Assembly (NCBI RefSeq): GCF_039533685.1
Contig: NZ_BAAATZ010000002.1
Coordinates: forward strand, 62,001-126,000
DNA length: 64,000 nt
DNA from: Actinocorallia aurantiaca
GTDB taxonomy: Bacteria > Actinomycetota > Actinomycetes > Streptosporangiales > Streptosporangiaceae
Direction: 5' to 3'
Below are positions 16,187-25,064 of this stretch, piece after piece. A model generated the notes under the pieces. It made no database searches. It was not told the DNA's origin and saw only the letters and a list, made by a program, of their open reading frames with translations. Each line of letters starts with the position of its first letter. Positions within the stretch are counted from its first letter, which is position 1. Position numbers and translations under genes: made by a program.

Positions 16187-16711
16187 ATGCAGGTAGTCGT
16201 GGTCGCGGCCATCGCGCTCATCGGCGCGATGGTCCAGTGGAGCATGCGCCACCGCGAGCCGGGCGCCGCCACCGCGGTCGACATCTTCCTCGTGTGGTGG
16301 CTGGCGGTGGCCGTGGGGGTCGGTACGGCCCTGGGCGCGGCCGCCCACCTCTTCGACGGCCCGGCGACGGCCGAGATGATCGGCTATACCCGGGGCAACG
16401 GCGGCTTCCAGTTCGAGAACGCCATGGGCGACCTGTCCATAGGCATCGCCGGCCTCATGTGCATCCGCTTCCGCGGCGACTTCTGGCTGGCCGTCATCGT
16501 GGTCCTGTCCGTCCAGTTCTACGGAGACGGCGCCGGCCACATCTACTACTGGCTCGCCGAGGACAACACCAAGCCCGGGAACATCGGCCCGCCCCTGTGG
16601 CTGGACTTCGTCATCCCCACCGTCGCCTGGGGTCTGTACTGCGCGTCCCGCAGGCGGAACGGGGACGCGGTGCCCCCGGCGGGCAGGTGGACGTCGCGCC
16701 GCTCGGGCTGA
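16187..16711 (+). CDS. Polytopic membrane protein (DUF6790-like)
   Basis: A 174-residue protein with about four membrane helices (residues 1-17, 32-55, 82-115 and 130-150). Between helices two and three it has YTRGNGGFQFENAMGDLSIG, and later QFYGDGAGHIYYW, motifs I associate with the DUF6790 family of uncharacterised membrane proteins. The acidic and aromatic residues within helices could bind a ligand or metal, but the function is unknown. GGGGAG lies 7 bases before the ATG. A perfect 17-bp palindrome upstream suggests tight repression. It is monocistronic; the next gene converges on it. Confidence 0.65.
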   Translation: MQVVVVAAIALIGAMVQWSMRHREPGAATAVDIFLVWWLAVAVGVGTALGAAAHLFDGPATAEMIGYTRGNGGFQFENAMGDLSIGIAGLMCIRFRGDFWLAVIVVLSVQFYGDGAGHIYYWLAEDNTKPGNIGPPLWLDFVIPTVAWGLYCASRRRNGDAVPPAGRWTSRRSG

Positions 16712-16838
16712 TCCCCGCGCCGCGCGTCCCCGACCGGACCGAAGCCGGTCGGGAACGCGCGCCCGACGCGATCATGCGAAGCGGACACCGCTTCACTCGG
16801 AGCGGTACGGCCGCCGTTCCGCTCGGCCGTCGGCCCGG

Positions 16839-18989
16839 TCAGCCGATGTGGACCCACTTCGCCACGGAAGGCACGCCGGCCGCGTCGGTGGCGAAGAGCA
16901 TGTACCAGCCGGGCGGGGCGATGGTGGACTTGCTGGTCAGCTTGAACCTGCTGCTGTTTCCCTTGATCGTCAGCTTCTCCGGAGCCACCGCGCGCTGGTT
17001 GGGGTCGGAGGAGTGGGTGACCGCTCCCGGACGCATCAGCCACGCGCTCTTGATCTTGCGGTCGGTCGTGATGGTGTGGGTGGAGCCGTAGGCCCAGTAC
17101 TGGCCGCCCGTGCTCTTGATCTTGGGCCGGGCGCCCTTGAAGAGGTACGGCGGCGAGTAGATCGAGATGCGGGTCTCGTAGAAGCCGCTGAGCGGGTTGG
17201 AGCCGGCGGCCAGAACCCGTCCGTCGGCCAGCAGGACCGCGGTGTTGTGGTACGTCCGGCCGACCTTGTCCGCGGCCATCGCCTGCCAGGCGTTCGGCTT
17301 CTTCGGATCGAACATCGCCGCCTCCCGGACGTACTGGGCGCGGTTGCCGTAGGAGCCGCCGGTCTCGAAGACCTTGCCGTCGGGGAGCAGCACGACCGAC
17401 GGGTAGACCTTCGCGGCGTTCAGGTCGGGGCCGCGCTTGTACGCGGGGTTCGCGGCGTTGAGGTCGACGATGTCGGTGTGGGCGTGCGCGACGCCCGGAC
17501 CCTGGTTCGAGAAGTCCATACCGCCGACGGTCATGACCTTCTGGCTCTGGGCCGGGGGGAGCAGGACGCTGGCGGACTGGTCGCGCGCCCACTTCTGGCT
17601 CAGGCCGGGGACGTCCTTGCGGGCCCCCGTCTTGTAGTCGAAGATCATGGGGCCGAGGAAGGCCGCCTCGTTGTGGCCGTAGTTGTCGCCGCCCTGGGTG
17701 ACCGGGTGGCCGAAGACGCTGCTCCCGGAGTAGAACAGCTTGCCGTTCTGCATGAGGATCAGCGACGGGTAGGTCGACCAGTTGATCTTGTTCTGCCGGA
17801 CCTTGTTCTCGGGCTGCCAGGTGCCGCCGGTCTTCTTGTCGTACTTGAACAGCTCCGTGACCTGCGAGACCTTCTGGTAGTCGCCGCCCTGGTAGTCCGC
17901 GGCGTAGCCGCCGACGGCGTAGACGTCGCCGTTCCCGAGGATGGTCGCGGACGGGTACCAGTGCCCGTCGTTCATGTCGTTCCGGGTCTTGTAGTACTTC
18001 TCGGTGGCGGGGTCGAAGAGGTACGACCTCTTCTCGCCCTGCCAGCCCTTGTAGCCGTCGCCGTTCTCGGAGTACTTGCTCGTGCCGCCGAGGACGAGGA
18101 CGCGGCCGTCGGAGAGCTGGACGTGTCCGGAGCAGAACATGTCGGACGGTGTTCTGATCTTCTTGTACTTACCGGTGGCCGGGTCGTAGAGCATGCTCTC
18201 GAAGGCGCTCGGCTTGAAGTTCGCCGGGTTGTTCCCGGAACCGGCGATGAGCAGGACCTTGCCGTTCCTGAGGACGACCGTGTGCATCGCACGGACGCCC
18301 TTCTTGGCGGGATTGGCGTCGCCGGGGTCGACGTCGTTCGCGCCCGGCACGGGGTCGCCGAAGCTGACGTACTTCCACTTGCCCGTCTCGCAGCCCGCGG
18401 CGTCGGTGCACTTGCCGGAGCCTGCGGCCGAAGCGGTCATGACGTAGTCGTCGGTGGTGATGGTGCCCTTGCCCGCGATCGCGAGACCGACCCGGACGGC
18501 CTTGGTGCCCGCCGGGACCGGCCCGGACTTCACCGTCGCCTTGTGCCACGCGTTGTTCGCGCCGCCGACGCCGTACTCACCCCAGGCCACCCAGACGCCG
18601 TTGCTCTTCTGCCGGAAGAACTTCACGGACGCCTTGGGGGTGGTGGACTTCATGGAGAAGGAGAGGCTGAGGCGCTGCCCCGCCTTCACCTTCTTGATCG
18701 CGCACCCCTTGGTCTGGAGGAGGGCCCGCCAGCCGGACACCCGCACCTTCTGGGTGATCTGCGCCGCGCGCTTGCTGCCGCGCCCCTTGACGATCTTCAC
18801 CGACCCCTTGTTGTGCCCGCTGGTGTGCACGTACCAGCACTTGGGGAGCTTGCCCGCCATCTTCTCGAGCGTCGGGTTGGGCACGAGGTTGGGCGCCGCG
18901 TACGCGGGGACGCCGCCCTGCACGATCGTGGCCGTCATCATCACCGAACCGGTCAGGAACACCCGGATCCTCGGCCTGCTGAACCTCAT
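16839..18989 (-). CDS. Galactose-oxidase-like radical copper oxidase (GlxA type), secreted
   Basis: A 716-residue exported protein with a signal peptide (residues 1-31, ending PAYAA). Residues 33-190 form a beta-sandwich, carbohydrate-binding-like domain, then a seven-bladed kelch domain and a C-terminal DUF1929/Ig-like domain. All copper and cofactor residues of galactose oxidase have counterparts: C286 (DMFCSGH) and Y345 (GHWYPS) for the thioether cofactor, Y580-H581 (GRTYHNT) and H659 (AVTHSS). It should therefore oxidise a primary alcohol to an aldehyde with H2O2 release. Streptomyces GlxA acts on a tip glycan with the cellulose-synthase-like CslA, but no cslA is present here. An Excalibur-type gene lies 34 bp upstream in the same operon. 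Confidence 0.88.
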   Translation of the reverse strand: MRFSRPRIRVFLTGSVMMTATIVQGGVPAYAAPNLVPNPTLEKMAGKLPKCWYVHTSGHNKGSVKIVKGRGSKRAAQITQKVRVSGWRALLQTKGCAIKKVKAGQRLSLSFSMKSTTPKASVKFFRQKSNGVWVAWGEYGVGGANNAWHKATVKSGPVPAGTKAVRVGLAIAGKGTITTDDYVMTASAAGSGKCTDAAGCETGKWKYVSFGDPVPGANDVDPGDANPAKKGVRAMHTVVLRNGKVLLIAGSGNNPANFKPSAFESMLYDPATGKYKKIRTPSDMFCSGHVQLSDGRVLVLGGTSKYSENGDGYKGWQGEKRSYLFDPATEKYYKTRNDMNDGHWYPSATILGNGDVYAVGGYAADYQGGDYQKVSQVTELFKYDKKTGGTWQPENKVRQNKINWSTYPSLILMQNGKLFYSGSSVFGHPVTQGGDNYGHNEAAFLGPMIFDYKTGARKDVPGLSQKWARDQSASVLLPPAQSQKVMTVGGMDFSNQGPGVAHAHTDIVDLNAANPAYKRGPDLNAAKVYPSVVLLPDGKVFETGGSYGNRAQYVREAAMFDPKKPNAWQAMAADKVGRTYHNTAVLLADGRVLAAGSNPLSGFYETRISIYSPPYLFKGARPKIKSTGGQYWAYGSTHTITTDRKIKSAWLMRPGAVTHSSDPNQRAVAPEKLTIKGNSSRFKLTSKSTIAPPGWYMLFATDAAGVPSVAKWVHIG

Positions 18990-19023
18990 CGTCGAAACTC
19001 CTAGGGGGCTGTCTCGCGGCTTC

Positions 19024-19503
19024 TCAGCCGTTGCAGGCGATCTTGTCGCCGTCCGGGTCGAGCTTCTGCCGGTCGGTGCCGTTGACCTTGAGGTCCGCGA
19101 AACCGTTGAGCTTGAGCCACAGACACTTGTCCGCGTACTCGGTGATGCCGTCGGGGAACGTCCACGGGACGCACTGGGTCGCCCCACCGTAGTCACGGTC
19201 GCAGCCGCCCGCCTCCGGAGGCACGCCCTGCCACTCCTTGTCGGACTTCACCTCCGGGACCTTCTCCTCCTTGAGGCCGGTCGCCTGGGGAGTGATCTCG
19301 GGCTTCGCCTTGGGCGCGGCGTCCGGGAGGAGCTCCTCGTCCGCGGGCTCCGGCGGGGCGGCGGGCTCCGTCAGGGCCACGTCCCCTTTGTCGTTCGCCT
19401 TCTTCTCCGGCCCGCCTCCGGTCAGGAGGATTCCCGCGACCACGGCCACGACGGCCACGACCACGGCGAGACCCGCCCACACGATCCTGCGCGGTGGCGA
19501 CAT
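19024..19503 (-). CDS. Membrane-anchored Excalibur-like domain protein
   Basis: A 159-residue protein with one N-terminal membrane helix (residues 8-28), a Pro/Glu/Lys-rich linker to about residue 90, and a compact C-terminal domain containing CDRDYGGATQCVPWTFPDG and ending DPDGDKIACNG. The ending resembles the calcium-binding D-x-D-x-D-G-x-x-C loop of Excalibur domains, with one acidic residue changed and a Cys that could pair internally. GGGGAATTCC precedes the ATG. Its stop is 34 bp before the radical copper oxidase gene, so the two are probably co-transcribed. It may anchor or assist that enzyme at the cell surface (inference). Confidence 0.7.
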   Translation of the reverse strand: MSPPRRIVWAGLAVVVAVVAVVAGILLTGGGPEKKANDKGDVALTEPAAPPEPADEELLPDAAPKAKPEITPQATGLKEEKVPEVKSDKEWQGVPPEAGGCDRDYGGATQCVPWTFPDGITEYADKCLWLKLNGFADLKVNGTDRQKLDPDGDKIACNG

Positions 19504-19686
19504 CGGTGGAATTCCCCTGCCGTCTCGGTGCCCGTGCGGACCGGCGCCGGGCCCGGACCGGCAAGTGAGGGCACACGAGCGGTGGGGGCGAGGCGTCGAC
19601 GGCCCGCGCTTCTGATGGAAGGCCCTGATGAACGGCTTCTGCCTGCGCGTCCATCGCGAGCGTGGCCCGAACCTACCAGCCGATCA

Positions 19687-19699
19687 TTGCACGGTGCAA
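19687..19699. promoter_or_regulatory. MarR-type operator TTGCAC-G-GTGCAA
   Basis: This perfect palindrome with 6-bp arms lies 35 bp before the MarR gene, in the region it shares with the divergent Excalibur gene. TTGC-N5-GCAA symmetry is typical of MarR-family operators, so autoregulation, and possibly control of the oxidase operon, is likely. Confidence 0.55.
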
Positions 19700-19734
19700 G
19701 GATTCCACCGGGTGAGTAGCGATACAAAGGGGAC

Positions 19735-20238
19735 ATGGACAGTGCGCGGCCCGCGAGGCCGGACGGCGACGGCGGCGACGACATCGAAGCCGTGACCACG
19801 GCCCTCCTGGCGGCCTCACGCCTCCTCGTGGCGATCTCGGCGCGTTCGCTCGGCCAGGCCGACGCGGGGGTGACCCTCCCCCAGTTCCGCATGCTGGTGA
19901 GCCTCTCCCTCCAGGGCCCGATGAAGCTCGCGACGCTGGCGGACGTGCTGGGCGTCAACCCCTCCACGGCGCTGCGGATGGCCGAACGGCTCTCGCTCGC
20001 CAACCTCCTCACCCGCGAGACCAACCCGAACAACCGCCGCGAGATCATCCTCGAACTGGCCCCGGCCGGCCACCGGATCGTCTCGGAGGTGACGGCCCGC
20101 CGCCACGAGGAGATCGGCCGCGTCGTCGCCCGCCTCGCCCCCGAGCAGCGCACCGCCCTCATCTCCTCCCTCGACGCCTTCGTCGAGGCCGACGACGAAC
20201 TCCCGGCGACGGTCACCCAGCCCATCTTCTTCACCTGA
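19735..20238 (+). CDS. MarR-family regulator
   Basis: A 167-residue winged-helix repressor. Helix 2 onward reads VTLPQFRMLVSLSLQGPMKL, then ATLADVLGVNPSTALRMAER as the recognition region, followed by the wing with the conserved basic turn (NPNNRREIILELAPAGHRIV). AAAGGGGAC lies directly before the ATG. The gene is divergent from the Excalibur/copper-oxidase operon and shares with it a MarR-type palindrome (19687-19699). Control of that operon is possible but not shown. Ligand unknown. Confidence 0.85.
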   Translation: MDSARPARPDGDGGDDIEAVTTALLAASRLLVAISARSLGQADAGVTLPQFRMLVSLSLQGPMKLATLADVLGVNPSTALRMAERLSLANLLTRETNPNNRREIILELAPAGHRIVSEVTARRHEEIGRVVARLAPEQRTALISSLDAFVEADDELPATVTQPIFFT

Positions 20239-20270
20239 GGACCCCGCCCCGCCGCCTCATCGAGGGGGAG

Positions 20271-20783
20271 TCAGGTCTCCATCACGTAGTAGCGGTACCA
20301 AGGCCCGTCCAGGTGCCAGAACCGGAGGCTTTCGAAGCCCTCGCCCAGCGGGGGAATGGTGGAGGCCCCGTCGGGGGCGTAGACGAATCCCTCATGGGAG
20401 AAGATCCAGCCCGTCCCCGAGACCGGGAGCAGTACCGCGGTGCCCTCCCGGACCGGTTCCCCGACGCGATACGGCCAGACCTCGCCGCCCCTGCCGCCCT
20501 CGGCCATCCTCTGGAGATCATCACGGATGAGTGCGAGCATCGCCTGCTCCGGCAGGCCCGTGAAGGCCAGCCCCGTCGCCCCCGTGAGAAGCAGCACCGG
20601 TGCGGCCACCCAGGCCGTCCGCCGATGCCATCCGCAGGCCAGGACGACCGCCACGGTCCCCGTGAACAGCACCACCACCGCCGCCAGCTGGAAGATCCCG
20701 TCCGTGAGCGTCGCGCTGCCGTAGAGCACCGTCGCACTCGTGAACGCGACCAGCACGGTCGTTCCCAGAACCGCTTTCCCCAC
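20271..20783 (-). CDS. Membrane protein of unknown function
   Basis: A 170-residue protein with three or four predicted membrane helices in the first 85 residues (VLGTTVLVAFTSATVLYGSA, FQLAAVVVLFTGTVAVVLAC, VAAPVLLLTGATGLAFTGL) and a soluble C-terminal domain rich in aromatic residues, ending FWHLDGPWYRYYVMET. I recognise no family. The GTG at 20783 was chosen because CAGGAG lies 7 bases before it. It is monocistronic and converges on the MarR gene, with 32 bp between their stops. Confidence 0.6.
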   Translation of the reverse strand: MGKAVLGTTVLVAFTSATVLYGSATLTDGIFQLAAVVVLFTGTVAVVLACGWHRRTAWVAAPVLLLTGATGLAFTGLPEQAMLALIRDDLQRMAEGGRGGEVWPYRVGEPVREGTAVLLPVSGTGWIFSHEGFVYAPDGASTIPPLGEGFESLRFWHLDGPWYRYYVMET

Positions 20784-20937
20784 TCGGATCTCCTGCCTCG
20801 GGAAGGTGAGCGCATCAAGCTCCCATCTACTCCCTTATCGGCTCGAACCGCTCACGGAGTTCAGGGCGGTCAGGCCGGACGGCGCCTCCACTGGAGGCCG
20901 GTGAGCCCAGACGACCTGCTCCCCCTGCCCGCCGCGG

Positions 20938-20973
20938 CCTCGGAGGCCGCCGGGTCCGCGGCTGCCTCCGAGG
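20938..20973 (-). terminator. Terminator hairpin after the sigma/anti-sigma-like operon
   Basis: 10-bp perfect arms CCTCGGAGGC and GCCTCCGAGG separated by 16 bases lie 11 bp past the stop of the lipid-carrier-like protein gene on the minus strand. A bidirectional role is possible. Confidence 0.55.
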
Positions 20974-20983
20974 GGGGTGTTCT

Positions 20984-21931
20984 CTAATAGATCGGGATGC
21001 CGTAGGCGGTTCCGGCGGGGAGGGACCTGCCGCTGAGGAGCTTGTGCAGGGACTGTTCGGTGTAGAGGTGGGGGGTGTCGGGGGGGGAGAGCTTCACGGG
21101 GGTGCCGTGGGCGCTGAAGGTGATCTTGCGGTTGACGGAGTGGTCGCCCTTGGCGTCGGGGTAGGACAGGGTCACGTCGAGCGCACGGATGTCACCCTTG
21201 GAGTCGATGTCGACGGTGCCGCTGCTCGACTCGCGGCCGAACCACTTCTTGACCGCCGGGGTGGTGAAGGAGTAGCGCTCACCCGTCCATCCCGGGCCGC
21301 TGACGGGGCCCTCCTCCTTGATCCGGTCCGCTTTCCGGATGGCCTTCAGCTCGCCCTGCGGGTCCTGGGCGAAGGACCGGGTCGAGGAGCCGAGACCCCA
21401 GGTGACGTGGTCCATCGGCAGCTTCAGCCAGGCGTTCTCGCCGAGGGGCACCATGACGGGCTTCCAGCCCTTCGGCACCTTCGGGAAGTTCCCGTCCTTG
21501 CCGGGGCGCGGCATGTTCTTGGAGCTCTGCATGGACTCGGGCAGCTTCTGGTACCCGGTGTCCCCGATCATGATGATCCGGCCGCCTTCCGGTGCTTCGA
21601 GGTGACCCGACTCGCTACCGGGGTCGAAGTCTCCCTTCAGCGGGAACGGGTCGCCGCCGGGAGAGGCCTGGGTGACCATCTCGACGTGGTAGGGCTTGCC
21701 CTCGTTGCGGGCGACGGCCTCCAGGACCGTCGCCTGGGCGCTCTGCGGCGTCCAGACCACGCTCAATGCGACGGCGGCGCCCGCGGCGACCGCCCCCGCG
21801 GTCAGGACGGCGAGGGCGCTGCGGCGTCGGACCGGACGCCGGCGGGTGGCGAGGTCCAGGCCGTCCAGCAGGTCGATGTTCGGGGGCCGGTCCTCGCCGG
21901 CGACGGTGAGCAGGTGCTTGAGCTCGGCCAT
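20984..21931 (-). CDS. CU044_5270-like protein, putative sigma-factor partner (RseB/LolA-like)
   Basis: A 315-residue protein with a short cytosolic N-terminus, one membrane helix (about residues 38-60, ALAVLTAGAVAAGAAVALSV) and a 250-residue extracytoplasmic region with the long beta-strand pattern of RseB/LolA-like domains (EGKPYHVEMVTQ, GGRIIMIGDTGYQKLP, ERYSFTTPAVKKWFG). In actinomycetes such proteins are encoded directly after SigE-type ECF sigma factors, as here, and probably sense the envelope and hold the sigma factor. The ATG at 21931 has GAGGAG upstream; a GTG at 21967 overlapping the sigma stop is an alternative. A classical zinc anti-sigma HxxxCxxC motif is absent. Confidence 0.7.
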   Translation of the reverse strand: MAELKHLLTVAGEDRPPNIDLLDGLDLATRRRPVRRRSALAVLTAGAVAAGAAVALSVVWTPQSAQATVLEAVARNEGKPYHVEMVTQASPGGDPFPLKGDFDPGSESGHLEAPEGGRIIMIGDTGYQKLPESMQSSKNMPRPGKDGNFPKVPKGWKPVMVPLGENAWLKLPMDHVTWGLGSSTRSFAQDPQGELKAIRKADRIKEEGPVSGPGWTGERYSFTTPAVKKWFGRESSSGTVDIDSKGDIRALDVTLSYPDAKGDHSVNRKITFSAHGTPVKLSPPDTPHLYTEQSLHKLLSGRSLPAGTAYGIPIY

Positions 21932-21963
21932 GCCGTACTCCTCGTTCTCGTCAGGAGACACTG

Positions 21964-22485
21964 TCACCGCTCCACACCTCCGCTTTCCGTTCCTTCGTTG
22001 ACAGCGACCAGCAGATCTTTCGGAAGCGACGCGCGCAGCGCCGCCAGCCCCCGGTGGGCGTGCGTCTTCACCGAGCCGACCGAGATCCGCATCAGCTCGG
22101 CCGTCTGCGCCTCCGACAGGTCCTCGAAGTAGCGCAGCACGAGCGCCGTCCGCTGGCGGGGCGGAAGCGACCGCAGCGCCTGCCTGACCACTTCGGCGAC
22201 CGCGTGCCGGTCCGCGGCGTCGTCCTCCGGCCCGCGGTCGGGTATCTCGGCCAGCGGGGTCTCCCGCCGCCAGCGCGCCCGCCACCAGCTCCGCCGCGTG
22301 TTGACCATGATCCGGCGCAGGTAGGCGTCCGGCTCTGTCTCGGTGTCCAGCCGGTCCCACACCCGGTACAGCTCCGTCAGCGCGGCCTGGGTCAGGTCCT
22401 GCGCCGTCTGCCAGTCACCGGTGAGCAGCACCGCGGTGCGCAGATGCCGGTCCCCCCGGCGCCGCACGAAGTCGACGAAGTCCAC
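21964..22485 (-). CDS. SigE-type ECF RNA polymerase sigma factor
   Basis: A 173-residue ECF sigma factor. Region 2 includes FVRRRGDRHLRTAVLLTGDW and LTQAALTELYRVWDRL, with the -10-binding segment DAYLRRIMVNTRRSWWRARW. Region 4 is ALRSLPPRQRTALVLRYFED, then LSEAQTAELMRISVGSVKTH, the -35-recognising helix-turn-helix. The GTG at 22485 was selected because GAAGGAGAG stands 4 bases before it and homologues begin MDFVDFV. It is co-transcribed with a membrane-anchored partner whose start is within a few bases of its stop. Promoter targets are unknown. Confidence 0.88.
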   Translation of the reverse strand: MDFVDFVRRRGDRHLRTAVLLTGDWQTAQDLTQAALTELYRVWDRLDTETEPDAYLRRIMVNTRRSWWRARWRRETPLAEIPDRGPEDDAADRHAVAEVVRQALRSLPPRQRTALVLRYFEDLSEAQTAELMRISVGSVKTHAHRGLAALRASLPKDLLVAVNEGTESGGVER

Positions 22486-22798
22486 GCACTCTCCTTCAGG
22501 CGGGTCCCCGACCGGGAACCAGTGCCCGCAGACACGCGGCGAACCCCACCGAAGGTTGACGTCAATCCGCACCCGCATGGCACTGATGGACGTCCGAAGA
22601 AGAACTCGGACCATCGCGGACTGCGACCAGGCGGTCGGCTGCGAGACGGTCTCCGCACCCATCCGTCCTCACGTCGGGGCCGCTGTGCCGTCTCCGGATT
22701 TTCGCGGACCACCTGAGTGGTCGGATGGTCTGCGCCCGGCACCCGCTCGCGGTCGGCCAAGGTCGCCCCGGAGAACGTGCCCGCACCGATCTCAAGGA
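22486..22798. other. 313-bp upstream region of the ECF operon
   Basis: No gene is supported. A 10-bp palindrome, TTGACGTCAA (22556-22565), lies 71-80 bp before the sigma gene and offers a -35-like TTGACG on the minus strand. The hairpin GACCAC-CTGA-GTGGTC (22707-22722) could end the upstream FG-GAP gene. Confidence 0.35.
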
Positions 22799-23989
22799 CT
22801 AGGGGCGGGCGGTTCCCCAACCGAGGAAGCCGGAGAGGGGCACCGGGAGTCTTTGGGCGGTCTTGGGGCGGGTGACGGGCACGACCCAGAGGTTCGGGGC
22901 GGAGCTGTCCGGGATGAGGAGCTCCTTGGCGGCGCCGCCGACCGGGTTCTGGACCACCATGTCCTGCGCGTCGATCCCCTTCGCGCCGAACGCGGAGGTC
23001 TTGATGGTCTTGACGTGGTCGGTGTCGAGGCCGGTGCGGGTGCCGCGGATCACGCGGAGGGTCCGGGAGCCGGGCGCGACGACCACGTCGGCGCGGCCGT
23101 CGCCGGTGACGTCGCCGACGGTCAGCGACCCCTTGAAGGGGATCGGCGCGAGCGGCAGGCCGAAGTTCCGACCGGTGCCGAGGCGCACGTCGAGATGGCC
23201 ACGGCCCGGACCGGTCAGCCGGACGGCGACCAGGTCGGCACGGCCGTCGCCGGTGATGTCGGCGACGTGGACCGGGCCCTCGCCGTCCTGGAACGCGTCG
23301 GAGGTCCAGGACCGGGACGGATCCGGCCAGTACCCCTTCTTGCTCCGGAAGGTCATGGCCCGGGAGCCGACGGCCACCAGTTCGGGGAGCTTGTCGCCGC
23401 TCACGTCACCCGCGGCAAGGCGCCCCGTCACGCCCTTGAGGATCTTGTAGCGGTCGGAGGACAGGCCCTTGGCGCCCCCCTTGAAGACCATGACCCCCAT
23501 CGGGACCCGGACGGCCACGTCGGAGTAGCCGTCACCGTTGAAGTCGGCGGCGACGGGGGCGACGCGCTCGGCCGCGCCCCAGGGCAGCAGGGTCCGGGCC
23601 GTCCTGCCCAGGCCCTTGCGCGAGCCCGAGTAGACGACCAGGCCGCCCTGGACGTCGCCCGGCACGGGCTCCCGCTCGAGCAGGCCGGCCAGGTCCGCGT
23701 AGCCGTCACCGTCGAAGTCGCCGGTCGCCAGGCCGGTGAAGTGACCCGTCGTCTTCGGCCGCCGGATGACGGCGGGCTTGCGCGAGACCTTCTTGGCGCC
23801 GCCGGAGTACACGAGGATCGCGGACTTCTGCCCCTTGGCCCGCTTGAGGGTCACCGCGATGTCGCGGCGCCCGTCGCCGTCGTAGTCGCCGGGCCTCGCG
23901 GGGTGCGGGCGGGCCTGCGCGGCGGAGCCGGGGATCAGCGCCGCCGCGAGAGCCAGGGCGGCGAGCGAGGGAAGGACGACGGTCTTCAC
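22799..23989 (-). CDS. Secreted FG-GAP/VCBS-repeat beta-propeller protein
   Basis: A 396-residue exported protein: signal peptide (VVLPSLAALALAAALIPGSA), then a propeller of repeats carrying calcium-type Asp loops: DYDGDGRRD, DFDGDGYAD, DFNGDGYSD, DVSGDKLPE, DITGDGRAD and DVTGDGRAD, about 60 residues apart, as in integrin-like FG-GAP repeats. Six loops are visible; a seventh blade may be degenerate near the C-terminus (GIDAQDMVVQNPVGG). Function is unknown; such proteins bind ligands or act as adhesins, and no catalytic domain is fused. The start is taken as the GTG at 23989, directly before the signal peptide; the ribosome site is weak. Confidence 0.8.
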   Translation of the reverse strand: MKTVVLPSLAALALAAALIPGSAAQARPHPARPGDYDGDGRRDIAVTLKRAKGQKSAILVYSGGAKKVSRKPAVIRRPKTTGHFTGLATGDFDGDGYADLAGLLEREPVPGDVQGGLVVYSGSRKGLGRTARTLLPWGAAERVAPVAADFNGDGYSDVAVRVPMGVMVFKGGAKGLSSDRYKILKGVTGRLAAGDVSGDKLPELVAVGSRAMTFRSKKGYWPDPSRSWTSDAFQDGEGPVHVADITGDGRADLVAVRLTGPGRGHLDVRLGTGRNFGLPLAPIPFKGSLTVGDVTGDGRADVVVAPGSRTLRVIRGTRTGLDTDHVKTIKTSAFGAKGIDAQDMVVQNPVGGAAKELLIPDSSAPNLWVVPVTRPKTAQRLPVPLSGFLGWGTARP

Positions 23990-24202
23990 GGCGGCGGCCT
24001 TTCGATCACAAGTGTTGCAAGTGAGATGCCGCCGAAAACCGAAAGGTTCGCCGATGGGCGCGATCCCGCGCGTAGCGAGGAGCACTCGCCGAGCCCTCGG
24101 CCTGCTCCTGCGCCTGTTTCACCTTCTCGAGCACATCAGCCAGTAGAGTCGGGAAACCCTTAGACGATCATGCTCCTTTCTCCCCGATCACAAGGAGACG
24201 CC

Positions 24203-25006
24203 ATGGGCGATGGTGCCGATTCCCCCTCCATCAACACCTCTGTCCCGCACCCGGCGAGGATCTACAACGTGTTCCTCGGCGGCAAGGACAACTTCGCCGC
24301 CGACCGCCAGATCGCCGAGCAGACGCTCGCCCTCTTCCCCGACATCCCGGTCATGGCCCGGCAGAACCGGGAGTTCCTCCACCGGGTCGTGCGGTACATG
24401 GTGGAGGAGGCGGGCATCGACCAGTTCCTGGACATCGGCTCGGGGCTCCCGGCCGAAGGGAACGTCCACGAGATCGCCCAGGAGCTCGACCCCGAGGCGA
24501 AGGTCCTCTACATCGACAACGACCCGCTCGTCCTGGTGCACGGCCAGGCGCTGCTGGCGGAGAACGGCAACACCAAGGTGGTCACCGCGGACCTGCGCCA
24601 GGTGGACGAGCTGCTGGCCGCGGTCGAGGAGAGCGGGTTGCTGGACCTCTCCCGCCCGGTGGGGCTGATGCTCGTCGCGGTACTGCACTTCATCTCCGAC
24701 GAGGAGGACGTCGAGGGCCTCCTGCGCTCCTACCTGGCGCGCCTGGCCCCGGGCTCGGCCATGGCGATCTCGCACATCTCCCCCGGCGGCGCCGACTCCG
24801 AGCGGCTGGACCAGGCGGTCGACATCTACTCCGCCGCCACCCCGCCCGGAGTGCACCTGCGCACCGCCGAGCAGGTGACCCGGCTGTTCGACGGCACGAC
24901 CCTGCTACCCCCGGGCGTCGTCCCCATCGCCGACTGGCACCCCCGGCCCGGCGACGACACCCGCCCGACCGCCGCCACCGGCCTGGGCGGAGTGGGCCTG
25001 CTCTGA
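24203..25006 (+). CDS. SAM-dependent methyltransferase, DUF574 family
   Basis: A 267-residue actinomycete-specific methyltransferase (Methyltransf_19). The family N-terminus is SVPHPARIYNVFLGGKDNFA. The SAM-binding motif I is FLDIGSGLPAEGNVHE with LYIDNDPLVLVHG as motif II, and SRPVGLMLVAVLHFI is the post-motif strand. Family members are very numerous in filamentous actinomycetes and mostly without a known substrate, commonly beside XRE/DUF397 genes, which are not seen here. AAGGAGACGCC precedes the ATG at 24203. It is monocistronic. Confidence 0.88.
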   Translation: MGDGADSPSINTSVPHPARIYNVFLGGKDNFAADRQIAEQTLALFPDIPVMARQNREFLHRVVRYMVEEAGIDQFLDIGSGLPAEGNVHEIAQELDPEAKVLYIDNDPLVLVHGQALLAENGNTKVVTADLRQVDELLAAVEESGLLDLSRPVGLMLVAVLHFISDEEDVEGLLRSYLARLAPGSAMAISHISPGGADSERLDQAVDIYSAATPPGVHLRTAEQVTRLFDGTTLLPPGVVPIADWHPRPGDDTRPTAATGLGGVGLL

Positions 25007-25064
25007 CCGCGTTCTCCGCTGTGACGCGGTGATCGTGAAGGGTCCGAAGACCCTGAAAAAACGG

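Noticed and set aside
22799..23989. FG-GAP repeats as a DNA repeat array
   Set aside because: The repeats are at protein level (Asp-loop motifs about 60 residues apart) and too diverged to be DNA repeats.
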